A DNA stretch of 5,898 bases from NCBI GenBank assembly GCA_002353975.1, contig DEKQ01000088.1:2207-8104 (forward strand), written 5' to 3'. Every line of letters begins with the position of its first letter. Position 1 is the first letter of the stretch. Positions 4,972-5,898 of the stretch are shown here, piece after piece. This stretch comes from Prevotellaceae bacterium UBA2718 (GTDB lineage Bacteria > Bacteroidota > Bacteroidia > Bacteroidales > Bacteroidaceae). A model generated the notes under the pieces. That model was not told where the DNA came from. It was given only the letters and a program-made list of their open reading frames with translations, and made no database searches. Made by a program: the position numbers and the translations under genes.

Positions 4972-5898
4972 TTATACGTTTGCTATGTCAAGAATATCGC
5001 CGAACACTCCTGCTGCCGTCACTTCTGCGCCGGCACCATATCCGCGTATCATCATGGGGTGGGGGTTATAGCGTTCAGTGTGTAGTATCACGGCGTTGTT
5101 AGAGCCCTCCAATGAGTAGAATGGCGAGTGCACATCCACCTTCTCCAGGCTGATGCTGCATTGTGGCTTGCCGTCTCTTGCGTCCATCTTTGCGATGAAC
5201 TTCAGTCGGTGCCCATCTCTCTCCACTTCCTGACGCAGCTTCTCAAAGTGCTCGTCCAGCTGTGGCAGGCGCTTCCAGAAGTCCTCCACCGAGCCTTCAA
5301 AGTACTCGCCCGGCACGAAGTGGAAGGTCTCCACATCCTCTTGTGATACCTCATATCCGCTCTCGCGAGCCAGTATTACGAGCTTTCTCAGCACGTCAAC
5401 ACCGCTCAGGTCTATGCGGGGATCGGGTTCGGCAAAGCGTTCCACCGTGGCTTTCTTCACTGCCTGCGAGAAGGTGACGTCCTTGCTGATGGTGTCAAAG
5501 ATAAAGTTCAGCGTGCCCGAGAGCACTGCCTCGATGCCTGTAATCCTGTCGCCGGAGGTCACTAAGTGGTCTATGGTGCGTATCACGGGCAGTCCGGCAC
5601 CCACGTTAGTCTCATATTTATACTTCACATCCTGCTCCACGGCGGTCCTCTTCAGCTTGCGGAAGGCGTCATAGTCGCCTGCGGCGGCCACTTTGTTGGC
5701 GCAAACGATGGAGATGCCGGCAGAGATGAAGTTCTGATAGAGCTCCGCGATGTCGTATGACGCGGTGCAATCCACGAATACCGTACCGTCGCCCTCAATG
5801 CCGGCCTGCACCAGTTCCTGCTTCATGGACAGCACGCCGTCGTGGATAGCAGTGAGGCTCGACTTCGGAGCCTGCTGGAATGTCTGGCGGAAACCGTC
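4972..5898 (-). CDS. thrA: Homoserine dehydrogenase domain, C-terminal part of bifunctional aspartokinase/homoserine dehydrogenase (ThrA); 5' end outside window
   Basis: Homoserine dehydrogenase reduces aspartate-semialdehyde to homoserine with NAD(P)H, the branch point to threonine and methionine. The frame stays open to base 5898, so 308 C-terminal residues are present; apparent starts such as GTG at 5835 are internal. Counting from the first visible residue: FVDCTASYDIAELY (about 41-54) and VCANKVAA (65-72) are the end of the dinucleotide-binding fold. ETNVGAGLPVIRTI (96-109), AVLSGTLNFIF (124-134) and the active-site block EPDPRIDLSGVDVLRKLVILAR (157-178), with the catalytic Asp and Lys, follow. 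The chain ends with PMMIRGYGAGAEVTAAGVFGDI, typical of this family. The match to Bacteroides-type ThrA, where aspartokinase occupies the N-terminal half, is strong along the whole stretch, but the kinase half is not visible here. The ROK kinase gene follows after 35 bases. Confidence 0.93.
   Translation of the reverse strand, partial: DGFRQTFQQAPKSSLTAIHDGVLSMKQELVQAGIEGDGTVFVDCTASYDIAELYQNFISAGISIVCANKVAAAGDYDAFRKLKRTAVEQDVKYKYETNVGAGLPVIRTIDHLVTSGDRITGIEAVLSGTLNFIFDTISKDVTFSQAVKKATVERFAEPDPRIDLSGVDVLRKLVILARESGYEVSQEDVETFHFVPGEYFEGSVEDFWKRLPQLDEHFEKLRQEVERDGHRLKFIAKMDARDGKPQCSISLEKVDVHSPFYSLEGSNNAVILHTERYNPHPMMIRGYGAGAEVTAAGVFGDILDIANV

Overview
The window looks like a chromosomal segment from a Bacteroidales bacterium, most likely Prevotella or a close relative. 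Protein content supports this: a Bacteroides-type bifunctional ThrA C-terminus, an ArgB closely resembling Bacteroidales ArgB, and small Bacteroidales-style lipoproteins. So do a textbook Bacteroidetes primary promoter (TTTG-N19-TAccTTTG) and AT-rich leaders with little Shine-Dalgarno character. I see no mobile-element genes, CRISPR array, tRNA or rRNA.

Layout. Bases 1-612 (+) are the C-terminal three quarters of argB, an arginine-pathway kinase. A C6/G6 inverted-repeat element at 635-661 follows. It leads directly into an ECF sigma-factor gene (670-1197, +) that has to start at TTG or lose its first 13 residues. A 136-bp gap carries a good ECF-type promoter (TGTAAC-N17-CGTC) and a dyad. A small single-pass membrane protein gene (1334-1825, +), probably the sigma factor's partner or anti-sigma-like regulator, follows. 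Bases 1826-2078 contain no gene. They hold a three-hairpin structured region ending in a strong intrinsic terminator (1884-1973) and a pair of imperfect 44-bp direct repeats.

On the minus strand, a two-gene lipoprotein operon (2535-3764, then 2079-2504) is read from the Bacteroidetes promoter at 3840-3870. The first lipoprotein resembles RsiV/DUF3298 proteins and the second resembles DUF4878/NTF2-like lipoproteins. Further right, also on the minus strand, thrA (running off the window's right edge, coding end at 4972) is followed 35 bp later by a ROK-family sugar kinase gene (4013-4936). A 9-bp hairpin lies one base after its stop codon.

How the genes may work together. The ECF sigma factor probably drives its own partner gene from the promoter at 1268-1294. 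A dyad built from the same three words in the same order (AACCG, CTATTTG, ACGGTT) recurs on the minus strand in the promoter of the lipoprotein operon. This suggests, without proving, that the sigma/membrane-protein pair and the envelope lipoproteins share a regulator. argB and thrA-ROK are housekeeping metabolism on either side. I did not find a clear new multi-gene system. The candidates most worth checking are the structured RNA, the shared dyad and the competing C6/G6 hairpins in front of the sigma gene.
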